A DNA stretch of 64,000 bases. Origin: Oceanobacillus saliphilus (GTDB taxonomy: Bacteria; Bacillota; Bacilli; Bacillales; Amphibacillaceae). The notes below the pieces were generated by a model. That model saw nothing but the letters and a program-made list of their open reading frames with translations. It made no database searches and was not told where the DNA came from. This document shows, piece by piece, positions 23,702-32,987 of the stretch. The DNA lies in the NCBI RefSeq assembly GCF_023522835.1, contig NZ_JALCZU010000003.1:248001-312000 (forward strand), given 5' to 3'. Position 1 is the stretch's first letter. The number at the start of each line of letters is the position of its first letter. The translations under genes were made by a program, and so were the position numbers.

Positions 23702-25171
23702 ATGAATAAAAAGAGAAGATGGTTCCATAAAAAGCGTTGGTGGATACTTTCGGCATTTATTATCGTATACATATCGGTCCTCATCTACCACCAGCAAAAG
23801 CCCCTCCCAGAAGGCATTTCCTATACAGGAGAAACGCATTTGCTTACCGAAGAGGAAATTGAATTTTTATATGACCTCACCTATCAGCAGAATGGCCACG
23901 AAATCTATGAACACCGAATATTTGAAGAGGTACTCGAGATGATCGGACAGGCAGAAGAATTTTTAATTATCGATATGTTTATGGTCAATGAATTCTCAGA
24001 TGAAAGCAGAGATTTCCCTAAACTCAGTTCCACATTTTCTCAGACAATTAGGCAGCAGATGGAATCCCATCCCGATTTAAAAGTCGTATTCATTACGGAT
24101 GACATCAATCGAACGTATCACTCGCATGAAGCGGAACACATCGATCACTTGGCAGAAGTTGGGGCAGAAGTTGTCTATACCGACTTGTCCAGATTGCGAG
24201 ACCCAAATCTTTTGTACTCCGGGATTTGGCGGATGTTTTTCCAATGGTTCGGGCAGGAGGGAAATGGCTGGATTCCCAATCCTTTCGGAGAGACATCTCC
24301 TGACGTGACAGCAAGATCATACTTGCAGTTATTGAATATCAAGGCGAATCACCGAAAAGCAATCATTACGGAAAATCATGGACTCGTTCTTTCCGCAAAT
24401 GTCCACGATGCCAGTGGCTATCATTCCAATATCGCTGTTAAAGTAGCAGGCCCCATTCTAAAGGATATGGTGGAATCGGAGCGGGCAGTCGCTGCTTTTT
24501 CTGAAGGTAATCTGGATGCCTTTCCGACCAGAGAAGAATTGGACTTAATCCTATCGACTGATCGCCAACAGGAAGGAACGATCGCCGCCCAAATTGTAAC
24601 CGAAAATAAAATTGAGGATGCGTTAATTACCGCCATAGACCAGGCTGGTGAAGGTGATGAAATTTGGATAGGCATGTTTTATCTATCTGATAGAACGGTA
24701 ATCGAGGCAATGAAGATGGCAGCCGATCGAAATGCACAAATCAGAATAATTTTGGACCCAAACGAGAATGCTTTTGGTTCGCAAAAAATCGGCCTGCCAA
24801 ATATTCCAGTGGCACGCGAATTGATGGAGAATTCAAATGGAAATATAATGATTCGATGGTATAACACGAATGAAGAACAGTATCATTCAAAAATTGCGTT
24901 TATAAACTCGGGTAATGAAAGCTATGTCACAGCAGGCTCCAGTAACTTCACATCGAGAAACCTCGATGATTACAATTTAGAAAATAACATCAGCATAACC
25001 GCACCCACAGATAGTGAATTCATCCAGGATATTCATGCTTATTTCCAGAGAATATGGTACAACGACAATGCAGAATTCACTCTTGAATATGAAACTCAAG
25101 ACGATGCACTCACACCAGTCAAATACGGAATCTATTGGCTGCAAAAAACATTGCGCATCACAACATACTAG
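23702..25171 (+). CDS. Phospholipase D-like membrane-anchored protein
   Basis: 489 residues. One N-terminal membrane span (about 13-29) is followed by two PLD domains. The first HxK motif is NHRKAIIT (H217, K219); the second is in QYHSKIAFI near residue 398, followed by GSSNFTSRNLDDYNLE. Two HKD motifs form the active site of cardiolipin synthases and PLD-type hydrolases; the first lacks the typical trailing Asp at standard spacing, so activity is not assured. GGGAG lies 8 nt before the ATG. It converges on the 5'-nucleotidase gene; a repeat arm begins 4 nt after its stop. Confidence 0.82.
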   Translation: MNKKRRWFHKKRWWILSAFIIVYISVLIYHQQKPLPEGISYTGETHLLTEEEIEFLYDLTYQQNGHEIYEHRIFEEVLEMIGQAEEFLIIDMFMVNEFSDESRDFPKLSSTFSQTIRQQMESHPDLKVVFITDDINRTYHSHEAEHIDHLAEVGAEVVYTDLSRLRDPNLLYSGIWRMFFQWFGQEGNGWIPNPFGETSPDVTARSYLQLLNIKANHRKAIITENHGLVLSANVHDASGYHSNIAVKVAGPILKDMVESERAVAAFSEGNLDAFPTREELDLILSTDRQQEGTIAAQIVTENKIEDALITAIDQAGEGDEIWIGMFYLSDRTVIEAMKMAADRNAQIRIILDPNENAFGSQKIGLPNIPVARELMENSNGNIMIRWYNTNEEQYHSKIAFINSGNESYVTAGSSNFTSRNLDDYNLENNISITAPTDSEFIQDIHAYFQRIWYNDNAEFTLEYETQDDALTPVKYGIYWLQKTLRITTY

Positions 25172-25174
25172 GAA

Positions 25175-25357
25175 GGAAGCATGGGGACGGTTCTTTTGCT
25201 TCCACTGCTGTGACTGAGATAAAGCTTAGCTGTCCATCGAAAGGTTTTTGGCAGCCTTCGTTATACTTATGCGGATAAGTAGATTAGGTAGCTGATTACT
25301 TATCTACCCCTACCTGCCAAATAAAAAAGAAAGCACGAGAACCGTCCCCATGCTTCC
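25175..25357. repeat. Expanded REPIN-like pair (arms 25175-25203 and 25329-25357)
   Basis: Inward-facing arms 125 nt apart between convergent genes, 4 nt from the PLD stop and 8 nt from the nucleotidase stop. The interior carries a copy of the cruciform repeat (25221-25285) and a TTTGGCAG/CTGCCAAA stem. Confidence 0.88.
25221..25285 (+). repeat. Cruciform repeat family, copy nested in REPIN-like pair
   Basis: AAAGCTTAGCTGTC ... GGCAGCCTTCGTTATACTTATG ends aligned with the copies at 37151 and 44204, more diverged. It shares the CAGCCTT, TACTTATGC and AAGT blocks in the same order. Confidence 0.45.
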
Positions 25358-25364
25358 TTTGATT

Positions 25365-27404
25365 TTATTGTTGTGTTGCTATGTCTAGGATGCGTCCTTC
25401 GACTTTTCCTGATACGTTACCGAGGTTTGTTAGGTGCTCTGCGAAGTTTTCCCAGTCGGAAAGTCCTAAGTCGGTTACTCGGCCTTCTCCATAAGCATCT
25501 ACAAAGACGGTGAATCCGTCCCCACCTTTAGCAGTAAATGCGTTCGTTGTTATTGTATAAAATGCTTCATCCTCAATTACTGTGTAATCCCCGTCTTCGT
25601 TCTCATAGGAGATTGACACAACACGTTCTCCAGCTGGTTTGGAAGAGTCAAATTCTACCTTTCCACCGGACACATGTAAGAACCCACCGCTCTCGCCGGG
25701 ATAGTTTCTAAGACTGATTTCAAATACCTCTTTTAATTCTGCTCCTGATAGCTCAACTGTTGCCAGTGTATTTCCGAATGGAAGGACTGTGATTACTTCA
25801 CCAACCGTTATTGGACCTTCATCGATTCCAGCACGGATACCACCGCCATTTTGCATCGACATGATTACTTCATTATTGAATTGTTTTGCTTTTGCAAGCA
25901 TACCGTCTGTAATGAGATTTCCAAGTGGTGTTTCACTGTTCCTCACACTTGTCCCATCGTTACCATGATCAGATAATCTTGGATTCAATAGTGCTGTCTC
26001 AGCTATTGCTCCAATTTCCTGTTGGGATACTTCCTCAATTACAGATGAATATTCCAATAACATCTCTGCAGCTACTGGATCTGCTTCTTTATCAGCTATC
26101 GAAATCAATTCCCCAGCAAATCCTACAACAACACCATTTTGATCAAATTCAACATCAAGTGTTCCCAGGAAATTATTGTACTGATAAGCTTGAACAATGA
26201 TGGTCGGGTCTTTCACTCTTCCATTTTCATCTGTATCAACGACAACAGGCTCGTCCAATTGTGTATGGCTGTGTCCACCGACAATAACATCAATACCATC
26301 GACCTCAGCAGCTAAAGTTAAGTCATTATCGACGGCTGGATTGTCATCAAAACCGATATGTGTTACTGCTATTATTTTATCAACGCCTTGATTTTCAAAT
26401 GCAGCAACTACTTTTTCCGCTGATTCAATATAATCATCGAAAGTGACATCTCCCGGGCTTGCAAGATCAGCTGTTTCGGCAGTTGTAAGTCCGAAGATAC
26501 CCACTTCTTCTCCCTCAATTTCTTTAATGATACCATTATAAATTTGGCCATTTTCTGGTTCACTTGAAATTAAATCATTAAATAGCCCTGTAAATTTTTC
26601 ATCTCCCGAAAAATCCACATTTGAACTGACAAATGGGAATTGAGCCGCTTCAATGAAATCTACTAATGCTTGAAGCCCTTCTGCACTAGACCCTAAATCA
26701 AATTCATGGTTACCGAATGTCATTGCATCATAGCCCATTAGATTCATAAACTGCAAATCTGCCATTCCATTGAATTCATTGAAATACAATGTTCCTGACA
26801 TTACATCGCCAGCATCCAAAAGAAGTGCATGTGGTTTTTCATCTCTTACTTCGTTCACTGCTGTTACTAGTTTTGCAACATTATCCAAGTTAGCATGCGT
26901 ATCATTGGTATGCATAATAGATAGCTCAAAATTTGTCTCCTCAGGAAAATCGATTGTATCCGGATTCGCTCCTTTCACAAAATCCATTTCCTCAACATTT
27001 TCAGATCCTCTTATTTCTCTAACTTTATTTCCTTCTATGATAACTTTTGATAATTCGGTTCCCTTAAAGTCAACGACTGTTCCATCATTTTTAGGTTTAA
27101 TCGTTACGGATGTGTCCTCAAATCCATCCCCATAGAATTCTGCATAATCTCCTGTGAACACAATTCCATTTTTAATATGTGAAGTAGCATCGAGCGTAAT
27201 GGATACCCTCGGGTCGTGGACCATCAATTTACCCGTTTTGTAATTCTGTAGATTGTATTCAAACAACTCTGCTGACGCTTCAACTTCAGAAAGATTTGCG
27301 GCTGCATTTACCGTTACAGGAGCTACAGGGAGGAGTAAATTAACTCCTAAAGTTACTGATAATAAAGCGCCTAATGCCTTACTCCGTTTACCTTTACTAC
27401 GCAT
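25365..27404 (-). CDS. Secreted 5'-nucleotidase (UshA/YfkN-like metallophosphoesterase)
   Basis: About 679 residues. A signal peptide (MRSKGKRSKALGALLSV..., cleavage likely after VNA near residue 35) is followed by an extra N-terminal domain of about 130 residues, then the calcineurin-like catalytic domain with MHTNDTHANLD, LLLDAGDVMSG, TFGNHEFD and GGHSHTQ, and the C-terminal 5'-nucleotidase domain with MQNGGGIRAGI. It releases phosphate and nucleosides from extracellular nucleotides. AAAGGAG serves the ATG at 27404 better than the upstream GTG. No wall-anchor motif is seen at the C-terminus. Confidence 0.9.
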   Translation of the reverse strand: MRSKGKRSKALGALLSVTLGVNLLLPVAPVTVNAAANLSEVEASAELFEYNLQNYKTGKLMVHDPRVSITLDATSHIKNGIVFTGDYAEFYGDGFEDTSVTIKPKNDGTVVDFKGTELSKVIIEGNKVREIRGSENVEEMDFVKGANPDTIDFPEETNFELSIMHTNDTHANLDNVAKLVTAVNEVRDEKPHALLLDAGDVMSGTLYFNEFNGMADLQFMNLMGYDAMTFGNHEFDLGSSAEGLQALVDFIEAAQFPFVSSNVDFSGDEKFTGLFNDLISSEPENGQIYNGIIKEIEGEEVGIFGLTTAETADLASPGDVTFDDYIESAEKVVAAFENQGVDKIIAVTHIGFDDNPAVDNDLTLAAEVDGIDVIVGGHSHTQLDEPVVVDTDENGRVKDPTIIVQAYQYNNFLGTLDVEFDQNGVVVGFAGELISIADKEADPVAAEMLLEYSSVIEEVSQQEIGAIAETALLNPRLSDHGNDGTSVRNSETPLGNLITDGMLAKAKQFNNEVIMSMQNGGGIRAGIDEGPITVGEVITVLPFGNTLATVELSGAELKEVFEISLRNYPGESGGFLHVSGGKVEFDSSKPAGERVVSISYENEDGDYTVIEDEAFYTITTNAFTAKGGDGFTVFVDAYGEGRVTDLGLSDWENFAEHLTNLGNVSGKVEGRILDIATQQ

Positions 27405-27690
27405 AAAATTCAACACTCCTTTTATTTTGGAATCCTTCTATGTATCTATGAAAATAGCACCAAATCATGGATTCTAGATACGAGATTAGTATAAATAGCA
27501 ATGAATTGGAAGTCAATTTACGTTTTTGTTAACTGGCTAAAGGGTATAATCACTTTTACCCAGATCTTTATACCTCCATAAATGGGAAAGCAAATTTTCC
27601 AGGCACTTCTCCTGAGTCTTTATACACAAATAAGAATAATTAAAATAGAATACCCACCCGAAAATTAGTTAAATAATCTTAACAAACGAG

Positions 27691-27901
27691 GGAAGCATGG
27701 GGACGGTTCTAGACCAGTGACAGGCAATCGTCTTTTGGTGTTAAATTGGACATTGAAACCCCACAAATATGATAATTTATCTTTTGATTGGGAATTGATT
27801 TTTTGTATTTTTTAGAGAGAGACTTTTTCAGTGGTCTCGGACGGTTCTCTTCCTACCGATTTCAAATAAAAAAGAAGCAAGAGAACCGTCCCCATGCTTC
27901 C
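27691..27901. repeat. Expanded REPIN-like pair (arms 27691-27710 truncated, 27874-27901)
   Basis: The left arm stops after GGGGACGGTTCT and runs into a GTGACAGGC element at 27716-27725. A further partial arm GGACGGTTCTCTT lies at 27838-27850. The right arm ends 2 nt before the deoxyribonucleotidase stop. The wider gap 27405-27902 has no gene. Confidence 0.8.
27716..27725 (+). repeat. GTGACAGGC element, short copy
   Basis: AGTGACAGGC core only, lying directly beside a truncated arm of the main repeat family. Confidence 0.4.
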
Positions 27902-27902
27902 T

Positions 27903-28451
27903 TTATACCACTCGTAAGCTGCTGAACAGTGTCAATACTTCGTTCCAGCTGTCCACTTGTATGTGGTTGGTTACTGTGTTTTCGTTATGATTTGCTTTAA
28001 ATAGGATACCTTCTCCTGTAAACGCATCTAACTGACTAACTGTATCATCAATTAGATAGTCTGCATGGACGACTTTCTTATTCCCGCAAAAAATAAAATA
28101 TCGAGGATCCAGGAAGGGGAAATGCTCCATTAACCATTCATACTTATCATGAAAAGAGTTCGGAGCTTCCATGGCAGCTGTAGCGATATAAATGTCGTAA
28201 TGCTTTGAAAGCTCTTTAACTGCAAATACTGCTGAATCAATAACTTCTAAATCCCTAAAAAATCCTGGGGTGTTAATCGCTTTTCTCAATTCCTTTGCCT
28301 GTTCTTTATTTATAAAATCCCATATCCTATTACCTTTAACATCCACTTCAGATAATGAAAGATTACATATATCATTTGCAGTTTTCACTATTTTTTTAAA
28401 GGTGTCTGCAAGAACCTCATCCATATCAACCGCTATACTTTTCCTATTCAT
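27903..28451 (-). CDS. 5'(3')-deoxyribonucleotidase-like HAD phosphatase
   Basis: 182 residues of the NT5C family. The N-terminal VDMDEVLAD is the HAD nucleophile motif (Asp-x-Asp), ATAAMEAPNS corresponds to motif II, and DYLIDD is the metal-binding motif IV. The length matches bacterial and phage 5'(3')-deoxyribonucleotidases. It dephosphorylates dNMPs, probably to trim nucleotide pools. GGGGAG precedes the ATG. It is a single-gene unit with repeat arms at both ends. Confidence 0.82.
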   Translation of the reverse strand: MNRKSIAVDMDEVLADTFKKIVKTANDICNLSLSEVDVKGNRIWDFINKEQAKELRKAINTPGFFRDLEVIDSAVFAVKELSKHYDIYIATAAMEAPNSFHDKYEWLMEHFPFLDPRYFIFCGNKKVVHADYLIDDTVSQLDAFTGEGILFKANHNENTVTNHIQVDSWNEVLTLFSSLRVV

Positions 28452-28480
28452 ACATGTACTCCCCTATTCTTATTAAGATA

Positions 28481-28507
28481 GAAGCCAAGGGTCTTTCTCT
28501 TGCTTCT
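28481..28507 (+). repeat. Degenerate single repeat arm
   Basis: GAAGCCAAGGGTCTTTCTCTTGCTTC-type arm in which the ACGG core is lost; GATAGAAGC and GCTTCTATC keep a 9-bp terminal pairing. It lies 30 nt upstream of the nucleotidase start. Confidence 0.55.
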
Positions 28508-28577
28508 ATCCCTTACAAAACCTTGCTTTCATGATGCTCCTAAATGATGCGTGATGAAGCCTGCACCGAATACATAA

Positions 28578-29210
28578 TCAGCCGTATTTTTTAACAAAAG
28601 AGACGATATCGTTCATTTCATGATAACGTTCTTTCAATTCCTCACGAGACCAATCCCACCAGGAAATTTCAAGTAACTTATCAACAATGTCACTGGAAAA
28701 CCGTTGTTTAATTGGTTTGGCTGGCACTCCAACTACTACCGCGTATGGCTCCACATCCTTCGTCACAATTGCACCTGACCCAATTACTGCCCCATGACCA
28801 ATCGTAACACCTTTCATTACTATAGCTCCGTGACCAATCCAAACGTCATGTCCGATTGTTACTCTATTAGAGCGACGCCAATTGAAAATTTCAACATCAT
28901 CGATATGTGCCAAACCGTAATCAGCCCTGCGATATGTCATATGATGCTGTGTTGCTCGATACATTGGGTGGTCGGTTGGATTTATGCAAACGTGGGAAGC
29001 AATGGAAGTGAATTTACCTATCGTACTATAGTTTATCGTGACATCATCCATCGTATATGTATAGTCATCAATGACCGATTCTACAATCTTGTTAGTAGGG
29101 CCGATTGAAACCCATTCTCCTGCTTGGCTATCCAAAATATGACTCGTTTCATGAATACTGGGTTTGCTTGAAAGCTCCTTTTTCCTTCCTGGTTGATGGA
29201 TATGCTGCAT
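28578..29210 (-). CDS. Hexapeptide-repeat acyltransferase (TIGR03308/Vat-CAT like)
   Basis: 210 residues with a left-handed beta-helix: the DYTYTMDDVTINYSTIGKF block, a long loop with HPMYRATQHHMTYR containing the probable catalytic His, VTIGHDVWIGHGAIVMKGVTIG repeats and VVVGVPAKPIKQRF. This arrangement matches the xenobiotic acetyltransferase group and particularly the family found in phosphonate loci (TIGR03308). No phosphonate genes are present here, so the acceptor is unknown. GAGGAG precedes the ATG. Downstream of the RAYT gene on the same strand. Confidence 0.8.
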   Translation of the reverse strand: MQHIHQPGRKKELSSKPSIHETSHILDSQAGEWVSIGPTNKIVESVIDDYTYTMDDVTINYSTIGKFTSIASHVCINPTDHPMYRATQHHMTYRRADYGLAHIDDVEIFNWRRSNRVTIGHDVWIGHGAIVMKGVTIGHGAVIGSGAIVTKDVEPYAVVVGVPAKPIKQRFSSDIVDKLLEISWWDWSREELKERYHEMNDIVSFVKKYG

Positions 29211-29350
29211 GATATGTCAGCTCCTCTTTGTATTCGCTATGTTCAATCAGCCTACCACTCTTTATTTAGGCAGTTACATAATACAAGTATAACTTGTTGC
29301 CATGTTAAGATTGTAAACGCAATTTATTCTTATCGTTAAAAAAAATTAAA

Positions 29351-29379
29351 GGAAGCAGTGGGACGGTTCTTCTGCTTCC
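29351..29379 (-). repeat. Single repeat arm at RAYT 3' end
   Basis: AAAGGAAGCAG and CTGCTTCCTTT pair over 11 bp around GGGACGG (29348-29382), ending at the RAYT stop codon. It may serve as its terminator and as the cognate repeat copy. Confidence 0.85.
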
Positions 29380-29380
29380 T

Positions 29381-30166
29381 TTAAGCTTTGAATACCAGGC
29401 TAGGAGATATCCCCAATATCCGTGCTGCTTGGCGTTGCGATAAACCTTCAATTTCTTTTACTTTTCGCAACACTTCATTTCTTTTTGATTTTGGTAAACT
29501 TTTCACCTGTGCGATCTCAATCTTATCCAGTAAATTCTTTATTCGTAGTTTTGCCTCTTCGTCTGTTAATCTGGACCTATAATCGAAGCTGTCATTCAAA
29601 CGATCATCATGATTGTTTTCTTCATTGAATTCCTTAAATTTCTCTTTAGCAATCGTCAAATCTGTTGAAAACTTTCCTAGAATAAAATTAATATCTAAGA
29701 GATTCCCAGCATTGGCGGCTTCGGCTTCACTGTAATAACTATGGCAGCTGCTCCATATCCACTCATCCGGCCGATTAACGATTCCAGCTTTTACGGGGTT
29801 CTGGTGAATATACCTTGCTACTTTTACCAAACTCAAATCCGTTTCCACATTTTCACTTCTGAACCAATCCTGGAAAAGATGTCCAACTGTATCATATTTC
29901 CAGTTATAATACGAAACAAAGCTCACACCAATTCGTTTCATTGTAATAGAAATATCCTCATTACCTTCCTTTACTAAGAAATGCACATGATTCCCCATTA
30001 AACACCATGCATAAACTTTCATCCCTGATTTTATTTTGTATTTTTCAATCGTAACCATAAATCTTAGACAATCCACATCATCATGAAATATCTCCTCTTT
30101 ATTAGCACCTCTCAACATGATGTGGTAAATACCACTATTACTTCTTTTTCAGGCCCTGCGCGGCAT
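29381..30166 (-). pseudogene. REP-associated tyrosine transposase (RAYT), nonsense codon at codon 6
   Basis: Y1 (HUH) transposase of the REP-associated class. The natural start is the ATG at 30166 with GAGAGGTGAT before it: MPRRA, then TGA at 30151-30149, then KRSNSGIYHIMLRGANK in the same frame. The family usually has Arg at the stop position, so a single CGA-to-TGA change is the likely cause. Downstream the frame is intact: HUH motif GNHVHFLV, catalytic Tyr in ARYIHQNPVKAG, and a C-terminal helix-turn-helix LSQRQAARILGIS. Re-initiation at the ATG at 30118 would give 245 residues but lose the first beta strand. It is flanked by repeat arms on both sides. RAYTs act on single-stranded REP hairpins; this copy may be inactive, recently lost or read through. 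Confidence 0.85.
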
Positions 30167-30184
30167 CTCGATCACCTCTCTTGT

Positions 30185-30253
30185 GGAAGCAAAGGGATGG
30201 TTTTTTTGCTTCAAGATGAAAAGTGAAGCAAAAAAAACCGTCCCCTTGCTTCC
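30185..30253. repeat. REPIN-like palindrome upstream of RAYT, variant
   Basis: Tight pair 19 nt upstream of the RAYT start. It has GGGATGG on the left (a G-U pairing variant) and ACCGTCCCC on the right; the flanking CAA/TTG and the A-run/T-run positions covary between arms. Confidence 0.88.
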
Positions 30254-30432
30254 AGGAAATGGTTTGTGGTTTAACTTGGCAAGTGAATACATTTACGAAG
30301 TACTTACTGTAGGTTTATGTGTGTGGGAATGGTGGGGTCAAAAAACGGAAGGAATTTTATTTGAGTCAATTTCTTAAGGCCTATCATATACTAATTATTT
30401 AAATTTTGCATCTATTATATCTTTGATGTTGT

Positions 30433-30461
30433 GGAAGCGTGGGGACGGTTCCTTTTGCTTC
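30433..30461 (+). repeat. Single repeat arm
   Basis: GGAAGC, GGGGACGGTTCC, GCTTC arm, 48 nt before the start of the small membrane protein gene. The stretch 30254-30432 has nothing recognisable. Confidence 0.85.
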
Positions 30462-30508
30462 ATGATTTTAAGGACAGGCGCATAAACATAATTAGAGGTG
30501 ATAAAAAA

Positions 30509-30949
30509 ATGGACAAATCGAGAGAAGCGGATAGAGGTATTACACATGATACGGAAATGATGATTACTGAACTCATCACATTGAAGGAGGATCTGGATAC
30601 ATTGATTTCCAGGCAACTTCTTTACTTTTTATTGACTTTGGCTTCAGGATCTTTATTAATTTTCTATGTTTATTCATCCATTTATACTACTGACATCTTA
30701 TTGTTATTATCCATTTTTTTCAGTAATATCTACCTGGTTACTTGGCTATCTTTAACAGTGTGCCTTTATATTTTTCATTTGAATTACATGAAAAATATAG
30801 ATAAGAAGAAAAAAACGTTTGAAGAATTTAGAATGGAGACGATTGAACATTTGCAGAACACTTGGTATATCAATGAACATTCTCAACTAAGAGATGAAAT
30901 TTCAAACAAATTGGAAAGTCACGGGATTAATGTAAGATACAAGAGTTGA
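30509..30949 (+). CDS. Small membrane protein with two spans, unknown function
   Basis: 146 residues. A polar N-terminus (about 36 residues) is followed by two hydrophobic segments (about residues 38-58 and 63-90) and a charged, Lys/Glu-rich C-terminal part. I recognise no family. The ATG at 30509 has AGAGGTGAT about 8 nt upstream; the open frame extends further 5' through a repeat arm but has no ribosome binding site there. It precedes a GlsB-like gene by 77 nt on the same strand. Confidence 0.6.
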   Translation: MDKSREADRGITHDTEMMITELITLKEDLDTLISRQLLYFLLTLASGSLLIFYVYSSIYTTDILLLLSIFFSNIYLVTWLSLTVCLYIFHLNYMKNIDKKKKTFEEFRMETIEHLQNTWYINEHSQLRDEISNKLESHGINVRYKS

Positions 30950-31026
30950 GGCAAGCTTCCCTTGTTTAGGAAATGAATAAGATGGATATACAAGATAATA
31001 CATCATGAGTTAAAGGAGAGATTTTA

Positions 31027-31275
31027 ATGGGATTTATTTGGAGTTTAATTATTGGCGGTATTCTAGGCTGGTTGGCTAGTCTAATTGTTGGAAAAGATGT
31101 ACCAGGTGGTATTATCGGTAATATTATAGCTGGTTTTATTGGTGCTTGGCTTGGTTCTGCATTGTTAGGAAATTGGGGACCTGAAATTGGAGACTTTTTC
31201 ATTGTTCCAGCTTTAATTGGTGCGATCGTGCTTATCTTCATCGTAAGTATGATTATGAGAGCTGTAAGGAAGTAG
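31027..31275 (+). CDS. GlsB/YeaQ/YmgE family stress-response membrane protein
   Basis: 82 residues with three Gly-rich membrane segments; MGFIWSLIIGGILGWLAS at the N-terminus and GGIIGNIIAGFIGAWLG in the middle are the transglycosylase-associated (Transgly_assoc) family signature. Members are small envelope proteins induced by stress; biochemical role unknown. AAAGGAGAG lies 7 nt before the ATG. The stop codon TAG is inside a degenerate repeat arm. Confidence 0.88.
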   Translation: MGFIWSLIIGGILGWLASLIVGKDVPGGIIGNIIAGFIGAWLGSALLGNWGPEIGDFFIVPALIGAIVLIFIVSMIMRAVRK

Positions 31276-31379
31276 GGGGCGGACGGTTCTCACTCTTTTA
31301 TTAGAAAACTAAGGCAGATAGGAAAGTTTTGTCTTTCCTATCTGCCCAAAAAGGAAGCAAGAGAACCGTCCCCATGCTT
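31268..31379. repeat. Expanded REPIN-like pair (arms 31268-31295 degenerate, 31353-31379)
   Basis: Inward-facing arms around a strong terminator. The left arm (GGAAGTAG, GGACGGTTCT) contains the stop codon of the GlsB-like gene; the right arm's GCTTA gives the stop codon of the convergent peptide-binding protein gene. Confidence 0.85.
31313..31346. terminator. Bidirectional terminator
   Basis: Perfect 14-bp stem GGCAGATAGGAAAG / CTTTCCTATCTGCC with a 6-nt loop, between convergent genes. It is followed by an A-run (T-run on the minus strand). Confidence 0.88.
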
Positions 31380-32964
31380 ATTCTTCTATATAAACTTCTT
31401 TCAATTGCAATAATTGTGTTGGTAGTTGTGATAGTCCTTTTACTTCATCTCTTACTCCCAATAAATATTCCTGATGAAGAAGATATACAAATGGTGCGAT
31501 TTCTACAAGCTTTTCCTGTGCTTGGCTATATAGTTCCAGACGTTCTTCAGGATCTGCTGTTTGTCGTGCCTGATCCAAATAATTGTCCAATTCTTCATCA
31601 ACTGTAAAAGTACGGTTACCTGGTGCTCCAAGGTTATCCGAGTGGAACAATGGATACATACCATTATCGGCATCCCCTGTAACAGTCGTCCAGCCGAATA
31701 CCATCATTTCATGTTCCCCTTGTGCAGTCAGCTCGAGCATTGCTCCCCATTCAAGTACTTCCACTTTCAGATCAATTCCGATTTCTGCAAGTTGTGATTG
31801 TACATTTGTTGCTGTATCCATACGCTGACGATCGTCATTTGTCCAGATTGTTGCGGAAAAACCATCGCCATATCCCGCTTCTTCCAGTAATGCTTTCGCT
31901 TCTTCCACGTTGTATTCCAGACCATCCAGATTTTCATCATGCCCAAAAATCCCTGGTGCCAATGGGCCTTTTGCAGGAATCCCAACACCATCATAAATCC
32001 CATTAATAATTTCTTCTTTATCGATTGCCATGGAAATTGCCTGACGTACACGAACATCATCAAATGGCTCTTTATCCATGTTGAAACCAATGTAAGCCAA
32101 TGATGAACTTTCCTGTCTTTGTACATTTAATCCATCTGTATTTTCAACTTGTGCTACATCAGATGGGCTAAGTGGGGTCGAAACATGTGAATCACCTGTC
32201 GTCAATTCAGATACACGCGTCAAATCTTCTGAAACTACTTTAAAAGTTACAGAGTTAAGCAAAGCAGGCTCATCCCAATAATTCTCATTGTTTACTAATG
32301 TAACGGACTCCCCTGTTCTCCATTCTTGGAATTCGAAAGGTCCAGTACCTATTGGTTGCTCATTGATCACAGTTCCTGGTTGCTCTCCATTTTCCATTGC
32401 AGCATAGTCTTCTTCAATTTGTTCCGTTGATACCATTTGACCACCTGGATGCGCTAAATGTGCAGGCAGTGGTGCAAAAGGAAATTCTGTAATGAATCGT
32501 ACGGTATATTCATCCACCACTTCAACTTCAGTCACCATGTCATACATAAATGCAACCGGTGCTCCTATTTCAGGATCTAGAATACGTTCGATATTTGCTT
32601 TCACTGTTTCCGCATTAAATGCTGATCCATCATGATAAGTTACATCCTCACGAAGGCGAAACTCCCATGTTGTATCATCAATTTGTTCCCAGCTTTCAGC
32701 AAGACTTGGCTTGAGTTCCATGTTTTCATCCTGGATTACTAAGTTATCAAAAATATTGATTCTTACATTTGCGGACGGAGTGTCGTTCGTCGCATGCGGA
32801 TCCAGTGATACGGCATCCGATTGTGTAGCAATCACTAAATCGCCACCTTGTGTACCAGCGTCCTCGCCAGCATTTTCCGCAGGTTCTTCTGCACATGCTG
32901 CCAGGAAAATACTTAAAATTAACACAAAAACAGTGTGTACTAATGATTTCTTCAGTTTTGTCAT
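31378..32964 (-). CDS. Peptide/glutathione ABC transporter substrate-binding lipoprotein (SBP_bac_5)
   Basis: 528 residues. The N-terminus has a lipoprotein signal ending in the lipobox LAAC, followed by an acidic linker and the family 5 binding fold: TQSDAVSLDPH, LAESWEQIDDTTWEFRLREDVTYHDG, GTGPFEFQEW and VRQAISMAIDKEEI. It captures peptides or glutathione-like solutes for an ABC importer, but no permease or ATPase gene is adjacent, so it works with a transporter encoded elsewhere. The M42 peptidase gene lies 23 nt upstream on the same strand, consistent with peptide use. AGAGGG precedes the ATG. Confidence 0.9.
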   Translation of the reverse strand: MTKLKKSLVHTVFVLILSIFLAACAEEPAENAGEDAGTQGGDLVIATQSDAVSLDPHATNDTPSANVRINIFDNLVIQDENMELKPSLAESWEQIDDTTWEFRLREDVTYHDGSAFNAETVKANIERILDPEIGAPVAFMYDMVTEVEVVDEYTVRFITEFPFAPLPAHLAHPGGQMVSTEQIEEDYAAMENGEQPGTVINEQPIGTGPFEFQEWRTGESVTLVNNENYWDEPALLNSVTFKVVSEDLTRVSELTTGDSHVSTPLSPSDVAQVENTDGLNVQRQESSSLAYIGFNMDKEPFDDVRVRQAISMAIDKEEIINGIYDGVGIPAKGPLAPGIFGHDENLDGLEYNVEEAKALLEEAGYGDGFSATIWTNDDRQRMDTATNVQSQLAEIGIDLKVEVLEWGAMLELTAQGEHEMMVFGWTTVTGDADNGMYPLFHSDNLGAPGNRTFTVDEELDNYLDQARQTADPEERLELYSQAQEKLVEIAPFVYLLHQEYLLGVRDEVKGLSQLPTQLLQLKEVYIEE

Positions 32965-32987
32965 GTTGGTTTCCCTCTTTCGTTGAT

